Source: Schauerella aestuarii (lineage in GTDB: Bacteria > Pseudomonadota > Gammaproteobacteria > Burkholderiales > Burkholderiaceae_B). From it: a stretch of 64,000 nucleotides of DNA. Positions within the stretch are counted from its first letter, which is position 1; the number at the start of each line of letters is the position of its first letter. The position numbers were made by a program, and so were the translations under genes. The notes below the pieces were generated by a model. The model made no database searches. It was not told where the DNA came from and saw only the letters and a program-made list of their open reading frames with translations. The stretch spans positions 558,001 through 622,000 of the forward strand of contig NZ_SIZW01000042.1 of assembly GCF_009866805.1 (NCBI RefSeq), in the 5' to 3' direction. Of the stretch, positions 39,885 through 49,049 are shown piece by piece.

Positions 39885-41405
39885 TCAAGCGTCGCTAGCG
39901 GCGAAGCCCATATTGAATTGCAAGCCGTTGGGGGAGTCGTCTTCCAGCACGCCACCCCGCGACTGGCCCAAACGCGCCAGATATTCCGGCGTGATATCAC
40001 CCGTCACATAATCGCCGTCGAAGCACGATGCCTCAAAGCGCTTCATCCGGGGATTGATATCGCGCACCGATTGCTGCATGTCGGCCAGATCCTGATAAAC
40101 CAGTGCATCGGCACCGATCGTCTGGGCGATTTCTTCGTCAGTGCGACCGGTCGCGATCAGCTCGCTCTGCGTCGGCATATCGATACCGTACACGTTCGGG
40201 AAACGCACCGGTGGTGCGGCCGAAGCGAAAAATACCTTGTTCGCACCGGCAGCCCGCGCCATATCGACGATTTCGCGGCTGGTGGTACCGCGAACGATCG
40301 AATCGTCCACCAGCAACACGTTCTTGCCCTTGAATTCGGTACCGATGGCATTGAGCTTCTGACGCACGGATTTACGGCGCACGGCTTGGCCCGGCATGAT
40401 GAAGGTGCGGCCAACGTAGCGGTTCTTGATAAGGCCTTCGCGATAATCGAGATCCAGGCGCGCAGCCAGTTGCATGGCGGCCGGACGCGACGAATCGGGA
40501 ATCGGCATGACGACGTCGATTTCGCCCAGACGCAGCGTACGCGCCACCTTGTCCGCCAGATACTCGCCCATGCGCAAGCGCGCGTCGTAAACCGACACGC
40601 CATCGATCAGCGAATCGGGGCGCGCAAAGTACACATACTCAAAAATACACGGGGTCAGTTGGGGATTGTCGGCACACTGACGGGCAACCATGCGGCCGTC
40701 CAGGTCGATGAAAATGGCCTCACCCGGCTCGACATCGCGCACGAAGATGAATCCGCTGCCTTCGAGCGCCACCGATTCAGAGGCAACCATCCATTCCGGA
40801 CCGTGCTCACCTTCCATCCGGCCAATACACAGCGGGCGAATACCGTTGGGATCGCGAAACGCGAGCAATCCATAACCGGCAATCTGCGCCACCACGGCAT
40901 AAGCACCCTTGACGCGCTTGTGCATCGAGGCCACGGCGCGGAAGATCGCGTCATCATCGAGCGACACACCATTGGCTGACGATTGCAGCTCGTGGGCCAA
41001 CACATTCAACAACACTTCCGAGTCGGAATTGGTATTGATGTGGCGCCGATCGATGCGGAAAAGCGATTCGCGCAGTTCACGCCAGTTGGTCAAGTTGCCG
41101 TTATGGGCGAACATGATGCCGAACGGCGCGTTGACGTAAAAAGGCTGTGCCTCTTCTTCGGAAATGCTCGATCCAGCGGTGGGGTAACGAACCTGACCGA
41201 TACCGCTGGTGCCCGGCAGCGAGCGCATGTTTCGCGTACGAAACACATCGCGCACCAGCCCGTGGGCCTTGAACATATTGAAGTGATTTTCCTGTGCCGT
41301 CGCAATACCGGCAGCATCCTGACCGCGATGCTGGAGCAGGAGCAGGCTGTCGTACAGCAGTTGATTAACCGGACCGCGTCCGACGACCCCGACAATTCCA
41401 CACAT
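39885..41405 (-). CDS. purF: amidophosphoribosyltransferase
   Basis: 506 residues, E. coli-like size. Catalyses the first step of purine synthesis, PRPP plus glutamine to phosphoribosylamine. The N-terminal glutaminase domain begins MCGIVGVVG, so C2 becomes the nucleophile after Met removal. The C-terminal PRTase domain has the PRPP loop [14 protein letters not shown]. It lies downstream of cvpA as in E. coli and related bacteria. Confidence 0.97.
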   Translation of the reverse strand: MCGIVGVVGRGPVNQLLYDSLLLLQHRGQDAAGIATAQENHFNMFKAHGLVRDVFRTRNMRSLPGTSGIGQVRYPTAGSSISEEEAQPFYVNAPFGIMFAHNGNLTNWRELRESLFRIDRRHINTNSDSEVLLNVLAHELQSSANGVSLDDDAIFRAVASMHKRVKGAYAVVAQIAGYGLLAFRDPNGIRPLCIGRMEGEHGPEWMVASESVALEGSGFIFVRDVEPGEAIFIDLDGRMVARQCADNPQLTPCIFEYVYFARPDSLIDGVSVYDARLRMGEYLADKVARTLRLGEIDVVMPIPDSSRPAAMQLAARLDLDYREGLIKNRYVGRTFIMPGQAVRRKSVRQKLNAIGTEFKGKNVLLVDDSIVRGTTSREIVDMARAAGANKVFFASAAPPVRFPNVYGIDMPTQSELIATGRTDEEIAQTIGADALVYQDLADMQQSVRDINPRMKRFEASCFDGDYVTGDITPEYLARLGQSRGGVLEDDSPNGLQFNMGFAASDA

Positions 41406-41429
41406 GGTGATTTCCTAGAACAATGAGCG

Positions 41430-41921
41430 CTACGTATAAGGTAGCCACGCGGCCAAAGCAGGCGGCAGCCACGTCTTGATATGTTTGATGGCGTCAATCG
41501 CTGTCTGCGAAAACATCGCCTCACGCCACCAGGGTTCTTGCGGCATGGGCGTGTAACCCGCCAATGCCACCAATACGAGAATAATGAGTACGCCACGCGC
41601 CAGACCGAACAGTCCGCCCAACCCGTGGTCCGCCGGCGATAGACCGGTGGTCCGAATCAGCGCTGCCAGTGTCATGTTGACCAGGCCCACGCCCAACAGC
41701 ACGATGAGGAACACCGCCGCATACGACAGCCCCATCCTCAACATGGGGGTCTCGATCCAGGAAGTCAACCACCCATAGACGGTGGGACCCCACCAGATCG
41801 CCGCGACGAACGCCAGCCCGAAGGCGACCAGCGACAAGACTTCCTTGAGCAATCCACGGATCAGCCCCAATACACCCGACACCACCAGGATGCCGATGAG
41901 GATGAAGTCGAAGCCGGTCAC
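41430..41921 (-). CDS. cvpA: CvpA family membrane protein
   Basis: 163 residues with four predicted transmembrane helices. The DFILIGILVVSGVLGLIRGLLKEV start is typical of CvpA, named for colicin V production but now linked to envelope stress and bile tolerance; its molecular role is unknown. The ATG overlaps the stop of the SPOR gene (ATGA), and purF follows 24 bases later. Confidence 0.93.
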   Translation of the reverse strand: MTGFDFILIGILVVSGVLGLIRGLLKEVLSLVAFGLAFVAAIWWGPTVYGWLTSWIETPMLRMGLSYAAVFLIVLLGVGLVNMTLAALIRTTGLSPADHGLGGLFGLARGVLIILVLVALAGYTPMPQEPWWREAMFSQTAIDAIKHIKTWLPPALAAWLPYT

Positions 41922-42778
41922 TGGGCGGCAATGAAACCGTTGTCATACCCGAGCGTTCGCAATCGCGCCTGGGCCGCTTGAGCAGCATCGCGCGATGGGA
42001 ACGGGCCTACGCGCAAGCGAAACTGCTGCTTGCCGCCAATCGACGCCGGTTCGACGAACGCGTTGGTGACACCGGCAGCATGCAGCTTGTCGCGTCGGCC
42101 CTGCGCATCGCCTTGCGTGGTGTAAGCCGCGATCTGGAGCACAAAATTGCCCTTGTTGGAGGCCGCCGCGGGCTTCGGACGAGATTCGGCCGGCGTTGGG
42201 GTACGTCCCTCAAGGAGCGCAAGCGCGCGGGCGCCATCGTCGCTGCGTTCGATGGGCGCGGCAGGCTTGGGTGCCGGCGTGGCGGGCTTCGCGGTCTCAG
42301 CGGGCGGCTTGGGCGTCGCCTCGGGCCGCACCACGGCAGCGGACGGCACTTGCACCGAAGGCGTATGCGGTGCAGTTGTGGTGCCAGGCGCCGGCGTGCC
42401 AACGGCGGGCGGCGCGCCAGACATCAATGGCGGTGGGGTAGGTACGCCGCCATCAGTGCCGGGAGCCGCTGCCGGCACGCCATTCGCCGGGGGCTGGGAT
42501 GACGCCTGCGGCAAACCGGACTGGGGCTGGCCCATATTGGGGTCGAAGGGCTGCGTGCGGTCTGGAATTTGCACCGGAATGTCTTCTGACACCGGGTGAC
42601 GTTCACCATCGAGCACCATCGGCAATACGACGACGGCCGCGAGCACCAAAGCGACAGCGCCTGCCAGACGACGGCGCGCCCGGCCACGAAGTTCGGCTGC
42701 TTGCGCTTCGCTGGATACGGAAGGCCGTGCCCTGCCGCTGCGCGTTGCGCCGCTTTCAGTCCGATTGAACAATCCCAT
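41918..42778 (-). CDS. SPOR-domain membrane protein (DedD-like)
   Basis: 286 residues. A basic cytoplasmic N-terminus precedes one transmembrane helix (about 38-56). Then comes a long Pro/Ala/Thr-rich periplasmic linker (about 70-205) and a C-terminal SPOR domain (about 208-286, FVLQIAAYTT...FRLRVGPFPSRDAA) that binds denuded septal peptidoglycan. DedD has this layout and gene position, but is shorter. The ATG at 42778 is chosen because longer starts add no family sequence. Confidence 0.9.
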   Translation of the reverse strand: MGLFNRTESGATRSGRARPSVSSEAQAAELRGRARRRLAGAVALVLAAVVVLPMVLDGERHPVSEDIPVQIPDRTQPFDPNMGQPQSGLPQASSQPPANGVPAAAPGTDGGVPTPPPLMSGAPPAVGTPAPGTTTAPHTPSVQVPSAAVVRPEATPKPPAETAKPATPAPKPAAPIERSDDGARALALLEGRTPTPAESRPKPAAASNKGNFVLQIAAYTTQGDAQGRRDKLHAAGVTNAFVEPASIGGKQQFRLRVGPFPSRDAAQAAQARLRTLGYDNGFIAAQ

Positions 42779-42874
42779 CGAAAAATCCTTGCTGCCGGTG
42801 GCGGCGACCGGCCAGACAGCTGCCGGCCGAAAACGCTCGCGTGTTGCCACGCGTTGAAGTCGTCACGCTCTGAG

Positions 42875-44185
42875 TTAGTGGGCGCGGCCCAACGCGGTCA
42901 ACGCAGCAGCCACCGTCAGGAACGAACCGAATATCACGATTCTATCACCCTCGCCTGCTCGTTTTTGCGCTGCCGCAACCGCCGCCGCGACGTCGTCGAA
43001 CGCCGCCAAGGTGGCGGCCTCGTCTTCTTTGCCCACTGGCGGCAAGGCAGCCGCCACACGGTCGGCCAACACCTGCCCGGTTACCCCGCGGGGGCCCACC
43101 AATGTGGGGCAATACCAGTGATCGATGCGCTTGCCCATACGGGCGACCACGCCGGCCACATCTTTATCGTCCAACATGCCGAACACCGCATGGGTGTAGG
43201 GAAAATACGCCATATTGTCGAGATTCTGAGCCAGCACGGCAGCGGCATGCGGGTTGTGCGCCACATCGAGCACGATCGTGGGTTGCCCTGGCAGAATCTG
43301 GAATCGGCCAGGTAAAGTCGCCTGCGACAGCCCAACCCGCACCGCCTGCTGGGGCACCGGCAGACGATCCCGCAGGGATTCGAGTGCAGCGAGCGCCGCC
43401 GAGGCATTTAACAATTGGTTGGCACCACGCAGGGCCGGATAGGCCAGTGCATTGCGCCGCTGGTTGCGGCCGCCGAAACCCCACTGCTGGCGGTCGCCCG
43501 AATAGTTGAAATCTCGCCCGAACAGCCAGAGGTCCGCGCCGATCGCAGCCGCGTGATCGAGTAACGTCTGCGGCGGGACGGGATCGCTGCAGATTGCGGG
43601 CTTGCCGGTCCGGAAAATGTGGGCTTTCTCAAATCCGATCAGCTCGCGCGTGTCGCCCAGCCAATCCATATGGTCCAGATCAACACTGGTCACGATCGCA
43701 CAATCGGCGTCCACGATATTGACGGCGTCCAGGCGTCCGCCCAATCCAACCTCGAGCACGATTGCGTCCAGTTGCTGGCCGGCAAACAGGCGCAGCACAG
43801 CCAGCGTCGTGAACTCGAAATACGTCAATCCGGTATCGCCGCGGGCTTGCTCGACCTCGGCAAACGCCGCCGTCAGCGCTGCATCGCTCGCAGAAACGCC
43901 ATTCACTCGCGCACGCTCGTTGAAATGGATCAGATGCGGCGAGGTATACACGCCCACCTTGTACCCTGCGGCCAGCAACATCGCCTCGAGCATCGCGCAG
44001 GTCGACCCCTTGCCGTTCGTACCGCCAACGACGATTTTCACCGCGGAAGATGCCAAGCCCAGTCGATCGGCCACCTTGCGCACCCGCTCCAGTCCCAGAT
44101 CGATACTGCGGCTATGCAGGTGTTCGAGATAACTCAGCCAAGTGGAAAGGGAATCGGAAACCTGAGGCGTTTGCGGGTTGGACAT
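42875..44185 (-). CDS. folC: bifunctional dihydrofolate/folylpolyglutamate synthase
   Basis: 436 residues. Makes dihydrofolate from dihydropteroate and adds glutamates to folates. The Mur-ligase-like ATP motif is GGTNGKGSTCAM (54-65), with the DAVNIVDAD and SVDLDHMDWLG segments following. Two close ATGs (44191 and 44185) compete; neither has a good ribosome site. It heads folC-SPOR-cvpA-purF and is divergent from the flagellar flaG operon. Confidence 0.95.
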   Translation of the reverse strand: MSNPQTPQVSDSLSTWLSYLEHLHSRSIDLGLERVRKVADRLGLASSAVKIVVGGTNGKGSTCAMLEAMLLAAGYKVGVYTSPHLIHFNERARVNGVSASDAALTAAFAEVEQARGDTGLTYFEFTTLAVLRLFAGQQLDAIVLEVGLGGRLDAVNIVDADCAIVTSVDLDHMDWLGDTRELIGFEKAHIFRTGKPAICSDPVPPQTLLDHAAAIGADLWLFGRDFNYSGDRQQWGFGGRNQRRNALAYPALRGANQLLNASAALAALESLRDRLPVPQQAVRVGLSQATLPGRFQILPGQPTIVLDVAHNPHAAAVLAQNLDNMAYFPYTHAVFGMLDDKDVAGVVARMGKRIDHWYCPTLVGPRGVTGQVLADRVAAALPPVGKEDEAATLAAFDDVAAAVAAAQKRAGEGDRIVIFGSFLTVAAALTALGRAH

Positions 44186-44191
44186 GAACAA

Positions 44192-44601
44192 TGCAAAGGA
44201 AAATCGCCCCTGGCGGGGCGCAAGCCGATCCGGGCGGACCGGGCGCAGCCCACAAGGGGCAAGCTCGGCATTTTACCAGCCGTCACAACGCAATCCTGGG
44301 ATTCCCCTGGTGTGCAGCTGTGTATGTGGCCCCTCGCCCGCTTAGCGACGCGTCACCCAGGCAATGAGCAAGGATCCGCCGGCTCGAGATGATGTCGATT
44401 CCTCCTCCTCGACCGCTTGAAATGGCAGGGAAAGCATTCCAGAGCGGCAATGTTCGAGGCCGTATTTTCCAGTGCTGCGCCCCTTAAGTTCAGCTGAAGC
44501 ATGCCGTTACCTGTGTGGAATCCCTAGAACCGCCCGCGATTGTCTGGGCGCCTGCACAGAGTGCTGTGCTCATCGAGTTGCGCTACCCGTACGGAGCCTC
44601 C
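44192..44601. other. folC-flaG divergent intergenic region
   Basis: About 410 bases with no convincing gene. It contains a sigma-28-like promoter for flaG (44484-44510). A GC-rich stem-loop region lies just upstream of folC near 44210-44260. No flagellin gene lies here, although fliC often precedes flaG-fliD. Confidence 0.75.
44484..44510 (+). promoter_or_regulatory. sigma-28 (FliA) promoter of flaG-fliDST
   Basis: TTAAGTTC (44484-44491), an 11-base spacer and GCCGTTAC (44503-44510) match TAAAGTTT-N11-GCCGATAA at six of eight positions in each half, with exact spacing. It lies 91 bases before the flaG start, as expected for a late flagellar operon. Confidence 0.65.
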
Positions 44602-45021
44602 ATGGCGTTGACCCCGATTGCTGCCCCGCTGACCCTGCCCGTCACCGCCGCCATGGCCGCGCCACCGCCGCCTGCCGCCGCCATCGTGGTGACTGCCAGC
44701 GAGAAAAGTACGGACACCGCTTCGTCGCAGGCGGATCACCGCCAGTCCCCGGCGCAGCCAGAACCGCTCAAAACGCTGCCATCCACCGAGGAAGGATCCA
44801 ATCCCTACCTCGACAAGGCGCTCGACGAACTCAATCAACAGATGCGGGCGTGGGATACCAACCTGCATTTTGAAGTGGATCCCGACATCCATCGAATCGT
44901 GGTCTCCATCATGGATTCCGAAAGCGGCGATGTGTTGCGCACCATTCCAACCGAGGCCGTCATTCACGCCGCCAAAATGCTCGTGAAGATGCAAGGCCTC
45001 GCAATCGAAACCACCGCATAA
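44602..45021 (+). CDS. flaG: flagellar protein FlaG
   Basis: 139 residues from the ATG at 44602, which has GGAG just upstream. The N-terminal half is low-complexity Ala/Pro/Ser; the C-terminal FlaG core (about 80-136) has FEVDPDIHRIVVSIMD and the conserved VLRTIPTEAVIHAAKML. FlaG proteins affect filament length and lie next to fliD. It follows a sigma-28 promoter. Confidence 0.88.
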   Translation: MALTPIAAPLTLPVTAAMAAPPPPAAAIVVTASEKSTDTASSQADHRQSPAQPEPLKTLPSTEEGSNPYLDKALDELNQQMRAWDTNLHFEVDPDIHRIVVSIMDSESGDVLRTIPTEAVIHAAKMLVKMQGLAIETTA

Positions 45022-45131
45022 CAGAAAACCCGGGGAATTGACGGAATTAGGCCCTTTTAAAGCCCGTAAGCGCGCAAATTGGTCCGGTCCGTTGCAGCAA
45101 TAATGCAACCTGAGTAGAAGGATTTAACAAG

Positions 45132-46538
45132 ATGGCAATCTCATTCGCGAACCTGAACAACAGCGGCTACGACTTCGCTGCGATCACCGAGCAGCTGGCC
45201 GAGTTCGAAAAACAGACAATCGTTCCCTATCAAGCGCGCGTCACGCAGACCAGCACGAAGATCACGGGGATGGGTTCGCTTAAGAACGTCATCGATGCGC
45301 TGCGTACCGCGACCGAGAAACTGGCGGCCGCAATGAGCTCCGCACCGGCCAAAACCAGCGTGTCGGGCAATGGCGTATCGGTCACGGCCGGCGCCGGTGC
45401 CGTCGCAGGTTCCTACTCGATCTTCGTCGATCAGTTGGCCGCGGCCGGCTCGCTGAAGTCCGCCGCCATCGACAGCCGTACCGCGCAAAACGGCGTAGGC
45501 GGCACGATCGCCATTGAAACGGTGGGCGGCACAGCCCCCATCGATATCGAACTGGGCAGCGACACGTCGCTGAACGGCGTGCGTGACGCCATCAACGCAA
45601 AATCCGACAGCCCAGTCAACGCGACCATCATTACCGATGGCGAGGGCAAGAGCTTCCTGATGCTCACCTCACGCGCGACAGGAGAAAAGGCAGAGGTCAA
45701 GAGCATTGACGTCACCGGCAACAGCGGCACGCTCGCCGCTGACCTGAACTACGTCAAAGGCGGCACGCCGGGCAACATGACGGTGGCCAACGTGGCGACC
45801 GATGCCAAGCTCACGCTCAACGGCATCGCCATCACCAGCGGCTCGAACCAGCTCACGACGGCGATCGACAACCTGACGCTCGATCTGAGCGCCGTCACCG
45901 AAACCGGCAAGAAAGTGACCGTCAAGGTCGAGTCGGATATCGAGGCGCAAGTCACCGCCGTTCAGAATTTCGTGACCGCGTACAACGCGATGCGTACGAC
46001 GACCAAAACCTTGTCGACCTACAACAAGGACTCGACGTCGATCAACGGGAGCCTGTATGCCGACTCCACACTGCGCAGCGCGCAGGACGAACTCGCTTCG
46101 GGTTTGCGCGTCGCTACGGACGACAAGAACATCTTCTCGCTCGCCAAGCTGGGCATCACGACCGACATCGACGCCAAAGACGGCACGCTGAAGATCGACG
46201 TCGCCAAGGTTCGCGACGCGATCACCAAATATCCGTCGGAAGTCTCGAATCTGCTCTCGGGCACCGAGGGCTTGGCGACCAAGATGAATGCCACGACCAA
46301 GCAGTATCTGGATCAAGGCTCCATCAAAGGCAAGATCACGTCGGTCGTCGAGAATCTGGAAAGCGAGCGCAAGAAACAGACGAAAGCCGTTGAAGACGTC
46401 ACGGCCCGAGTCGAAGCCACCAATGCCGCGACGATCGCACAATTCAACGCTCTGAGCGTTGCATTGTCGAAAATCGAGTCGACAAAAAACTACCTGACCT
46501 CGCAGTTTGAGGCCATTGCCAACTCAAACAAAAAATAA
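45132..46538 (+). CDS. fliD: flagellar filament cap protein FliD
   Basis: 468 residues. Caps the growing filament and folds flagellin subunits. FliD_N (about 10-105, with Gln/Thr-rich coil start) and FliD_C (about 225-455) domains flank variable middle domains, and both ends are helical as needed for coiled-coil assembly. Like flagellins it has no cysteine and is Thr/Ser/Asn/Lys-rich. AGAAGG lies 10 bases before the ATG, and a small hairpin (45091-45109) precedes that. Confidence 0.95.
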   Translation: MAISFANLNNSGYDFAAITEQLAEFEKQTIVPYQARVTQTSTKITGMGSLKNVIDALRTATEKLAAAMSSAPAKTSVSGNGVSVTAGAGAVAGSYSIFVDQLAAAGSLKSAAIDSRTAQNGVGGTIAIETVGGTAPIDIELGSDTSLNGVRDAINAKSDSPVNATIITDGEGKSFLMLTSRATGEKAEVKSIDVTGNSGTLAADLNYVKGGTPGNMTVANVATDAKLTLNGIAITSGSNQLTTAIDNLTLDLSAVTETGKKVTVKVESDIEAQVTAVQNFVTAYNAMRTTTKTLSTYNKDSTSINGSLYADSTLRSAQDELASGLRVATDDKNIFSLAKLGITTDIDAKDGTLKIDVAKVRDAITKYPSEVSNLLSGTEGLATKMNATTKQYLDQGSIKGKITSVVENLESERKKQTKAVEDVTARVEATNAATIAQFNALSVALSKIESTKNYLTSQFEAIANSNKK

Positions 46539-46963
46539 TGTCCTACGCCGCCCGTCGTCCCTTTGGCGCACAAGCTGCGCGTTCCTACGCCACCGTAGGC
46601 GTTCAGACCGAGGTATTGAGTGCCACCCCGGAGCGGTTGATCACGCTGCTCTTCAAAGGCGCACGCGCGGCCATCGCTCAGGCGAAACTGCATCTGCAGC
46701 AGAACCGCATCGCAGAACGTGGCCAAGCGATATCCAAGGCGATCCGCATCGTCGAAGAAGGGCTCAAAGGCGGCCTCAACCTCGAAGCGGGCGGCGAACT
46801 TGCCGCCAATCTCGATCAACTCTACGACTACATCGCGCGCACCCTGTTGACCGCAAACCTGAACGCCGACGCCGCCCAGCTGGACGTTGCCGATCAGCTT
46901 CTCGCGAACCTGCAGGACGCCTGGCAGAGCTCGGTCGACCCCACGTCGACCGCGTCGCTCTAG
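46538..46963 (+). CDS. fliS: flagellin chaperone FliS
   Basis: 141 residues, helical. Binds the flagellin C-terminus and prevents polymerisation in the cytoplasm. The YATVGVQTEVLSATPERLITLLFKGARAAIAQAK segment is the FliS signature. Its ATG overlaps the fliD stop (TAATG), so the two are coupled. Confidence 0.94.
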   Translation: MSYAARRPFGAQAARSYATVGVQTEVLSATPERLITLLFKGARAAIAQAKLHLQQNRIAERGQAISKAIRIVEEGLKGGLNLEAGGELAANLDQLYDYIARTLLTANLNADAAQLDVADQLLANLQDAWQSSVDPTSTASL

Positions 46964-47002
46964 CCCCGACGTTGCCCCTCACTTTTCGCGCGAAACCTAA
47001 GC

Positions 47003-47344
47003 ATGACGTCGCCTCACGCGCCGATACTGTCGCACTATCAAAGCATTGCCGCCATTACGGCCGCGATGCTTGAAGCTGCGCGATCCGGAGACTGGACCAT
47101 CGTCCTCTCTCTTGGACAGCAATACATCGACATCGTCGAAAAACTCCGCGACATCGACGCCAGTGTGCCTCTGGACGAAACCAGCCGCGCGCTCAAGCAC
47201 GATCTGCTCGTGCGCATTCTGGAGAACGATGCGCGTACGCGCGACCTGGCTTCGCCGCAAATGGCGCGGCTCAATACATTGCTCGGCCGCATCAAGCAAC
47301 ATCACGATCACGCCAGCACCTTCGGATTCAAGGCGCCCACGTGA
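47003..47344 (+). CDS. fliT: FliT-like flagellar export chaperone
   Basis: 113 residues, entirely helical. FliT binds FliD for export and, in enterics, inhibits FlhDC. Sequence conservation is low in this family; the call rests on size, helical pattern (e.g. LEAARSGDWTIVLSLGQQYI) and position after fliS. Its stop overlaps the GTG start of the next gene. Confidence 0.8.
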   Translation: MTSPHAPILSHYQSIAAITAAMLEAARSGDWTIVLSLGQQYIDIVEKLRDIDASVPLDETSRALKHDLLVRILENDARTRDLASPQMARLNTLLGRIKQHHDHASTFGFKAPT

Positions 47345-48693
47345 ACGGACCCAACTCGTTGGGCACGCTTTTGATCCAGCGTCTTGATGCGGTACTGGGC
47401 ACGCCGTTGGCGTCGCATGGCGATCTGCAGTCGGGATTGCGCGCCGATGCGGTCAGGCAACCCGGCGCACCTGTCAAGGTCGAGCCCACCGAAGGCGAGC
47501 CGCGGCGGGACGGCGAGCGCGCTGCCCTCAAGCAGGCGGCGGGCCAGGCAGACCAAGGCGCCGTAAAGGATGCCAAGCTCGCTACGCTCCTCGCGCTCAA
47601 TGCGCGCGGGCGAGTGGTTCAACAATCGGCCACGCCCTCCGCACCCACGTCGCTGGGCCAGGGCGCACGCGCCATTCTTGCGCTGCTCGCCGCGTTTCCC
47701 GATGCGCCCGCCGTCGTGGGCCGCCAGCCGCTCCTGCAGGCCGCACTCGGCAGCGCCGTATCGTCATCGGACGCTAGTGCTGCGCGGCAAACGGGGCAAG
47801 CGCACGCGTCGGTAAACGATCGCGGCGCGCCGACGACAAGCCAGGGGATCGGTGCCGCCGATCGCAGCACTGGCATGGCCGATAGCCGCGCAGGACCAGA
47901 CAGCAACACGGCAGCCCGGCCGGGGCAAGGGGGTGAAGCCGTACGCGGCTCGAACGCGCTTGCCGGTACAACCGAATGGGTCACTCCGAACGTGCGAGCG
48001 CTGGCACACGCACTGCAGCATGCGATCGACAAAAGCGGACTGTTTTACGAATCGCATCTGAGCGACCTGGTTTTTGGCAAACGCACCGCGCCCGACCTGC
48101 GCCAGGAACCTCACAACCAGCCCCCCTCGGCGCAACCTCAAGCAGCTGGCAGCGCAGCCGCACAGGCGGGGGCCACACCGCGTGACGCAAGTGTGTTTGG
48201 TGCGGCGCTTGCCGATGCCACCGAGACACCCGCGCCGCGCATGCCCGCAACAGCGCCCGCCCAGGATACCGCGCCCCCGACGCAACACGGCGTGCGCGCC
48301 GATACAGCCGCCCTCGTGCGTCAGCAACTCGACGTGCTGACGAATCAAAGCATTGCCTGGCAAGGCGAAGCGTGGACCGGCACGCCAATGCAATGGGAAA
48401 TCGAGCGGCGCCAGCAGGCGCCATCGGCGTCGCCCGATGCGCCACCCTCGTGGGCTACCAAGATCGCCGTGACACTGCCCAGGCTCGGCCGCGTCGAAGC
48501 CACTCTCAACCTTGTCGGCAACGATATCGTCATGCGACTGGTCGCCCCCGAGGGCGAGTCCGACATTCGTGCCTCGTCGGCGGTGCTGCGATCGCAGTTC
48601 CAAGCAGCCGGCCTGACGCTGAGTCATCTCGTCATCGACGAAGATGCTGCCCGCGCACCCGATGTCGTTCACCAGGATGGTCCTGCAACATGA
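47341..48693 (+). CDS. FliK-like protein (hook-length-control C-terminal-like domain)
   Basis: 450 residues. It starts at a GTG overlapping the fliT stop (GTGA). The first ~340 residues are Ala/Pro/Gln-rich and probably disordered. The C-terminal part (about 365-440, WATKIAVTLPRLGRVEATLNLVGNDIVMRLVAPEGES) resembles the folded switch domain of FliK. A second, canonical FliK is encoded at 57.5 kb, so this is a paralogue or a distinct protein. It is followed with overlap by an FlhB C-terminal-like gene. A similar pair (ylqG-ylqH) is known from Bacillus; function unestablished. Confidence 0.75.
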   Translation: MNGPNSLGTLLIQRLDAVLGTPLASHGDLQSGLRADAVRQPGAPVKVEPTEGEPRRDGERAALKQAAGQADQGAVKDAKLATLLALNARGRVVQQSATPSAPTSLGQGARAILALLAAFPDAPAVVGRQPLLQAALGSAVSSSDASAARQTGQAHASVNDRGAPTTSQGIGAADRSTGMADSRAGPDSNTAARPGQGGEAVRGSNALAGTTEWVTPNVRALAHALQHAIDKSGLFYESHLSDLVFGKRTAPDLRQEPHNQPPSAQPQAAGSAAAQAGATPRDASVFGAALADATETPAPRMPATAPAQDTAPPTQHGVRADTAALVRQQLDVLTNQSIAWQGEAWTGTPMQWEIERRQQAPSASPDAPPSWATKIAVTLPRLGRVEATLNLVGNDIVMRLVAPEGESDIRASSAVLRSQFQAAGLTLSHLVIDEDAARAPDVVHQDGPAT

Positions 48694-49028
48694 GTACACC
48701 TCACACGCCGCCACCCGAGGATACGACGCCGGCCAAACGCCCACAGGCTGTCGCCATCGCGTATGACGGCAACGACGCGGCACCTCGCGTCGTCGCGAAG
48801 GGCTACGGCCCGATCGCCGACAACATCGTGCGCACCGCACGCGACAATGGACTCTATGTGCATGAGTCGACTGAACTCGTCGGGCTACTGATGCAAGTCG
48901 ACCTGGACGCGCAGATTCCGCCCCAACTTTATACTGCGGTCGCCACGTTACTTGCGTGGCTTTACCGGTTAGAATCGCGCTCGCCCGAAGCGTCGGGCGC
49001 CGCAGATTTCCCACACCCCACGGTCTAG
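48690..49028 (+). CDS. stand-alone FlhB C-terminal-domain protein (EscU/YscU/HrcU-like)
   Basis: 112 residues. The core (about 22-95: AIAYDGNDAAPRVVAKGYG, IVRTARDNGLYVHES, QIPPQLYTAVATLLAWLYRL) aligns with the cytoplasmic domain of FlhB. It lacks the membrane part and lacks the NPTH self-cleavage site, having only the sequence just after it. Its ATG overlaps the stop of the FliK-like gene (ATGA). In other bacteria such orphan domains can partly substitute for the FlhB C-terminus; the role here is unknown. Confidence 0.82.
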   Translation: MSTPHTPPPEDTTPAKRPQAVAIAYDGNDAAPRVVAKGYGPIADNIVRTARDNGLYVHESTELVGLLMQVDLDAQIPPQLYTAVATLLAWLYRLESRSPEASGAADFPHPTV

Positions 49029-49049
49029 TTCATTAGGAAGTGATGCAAC

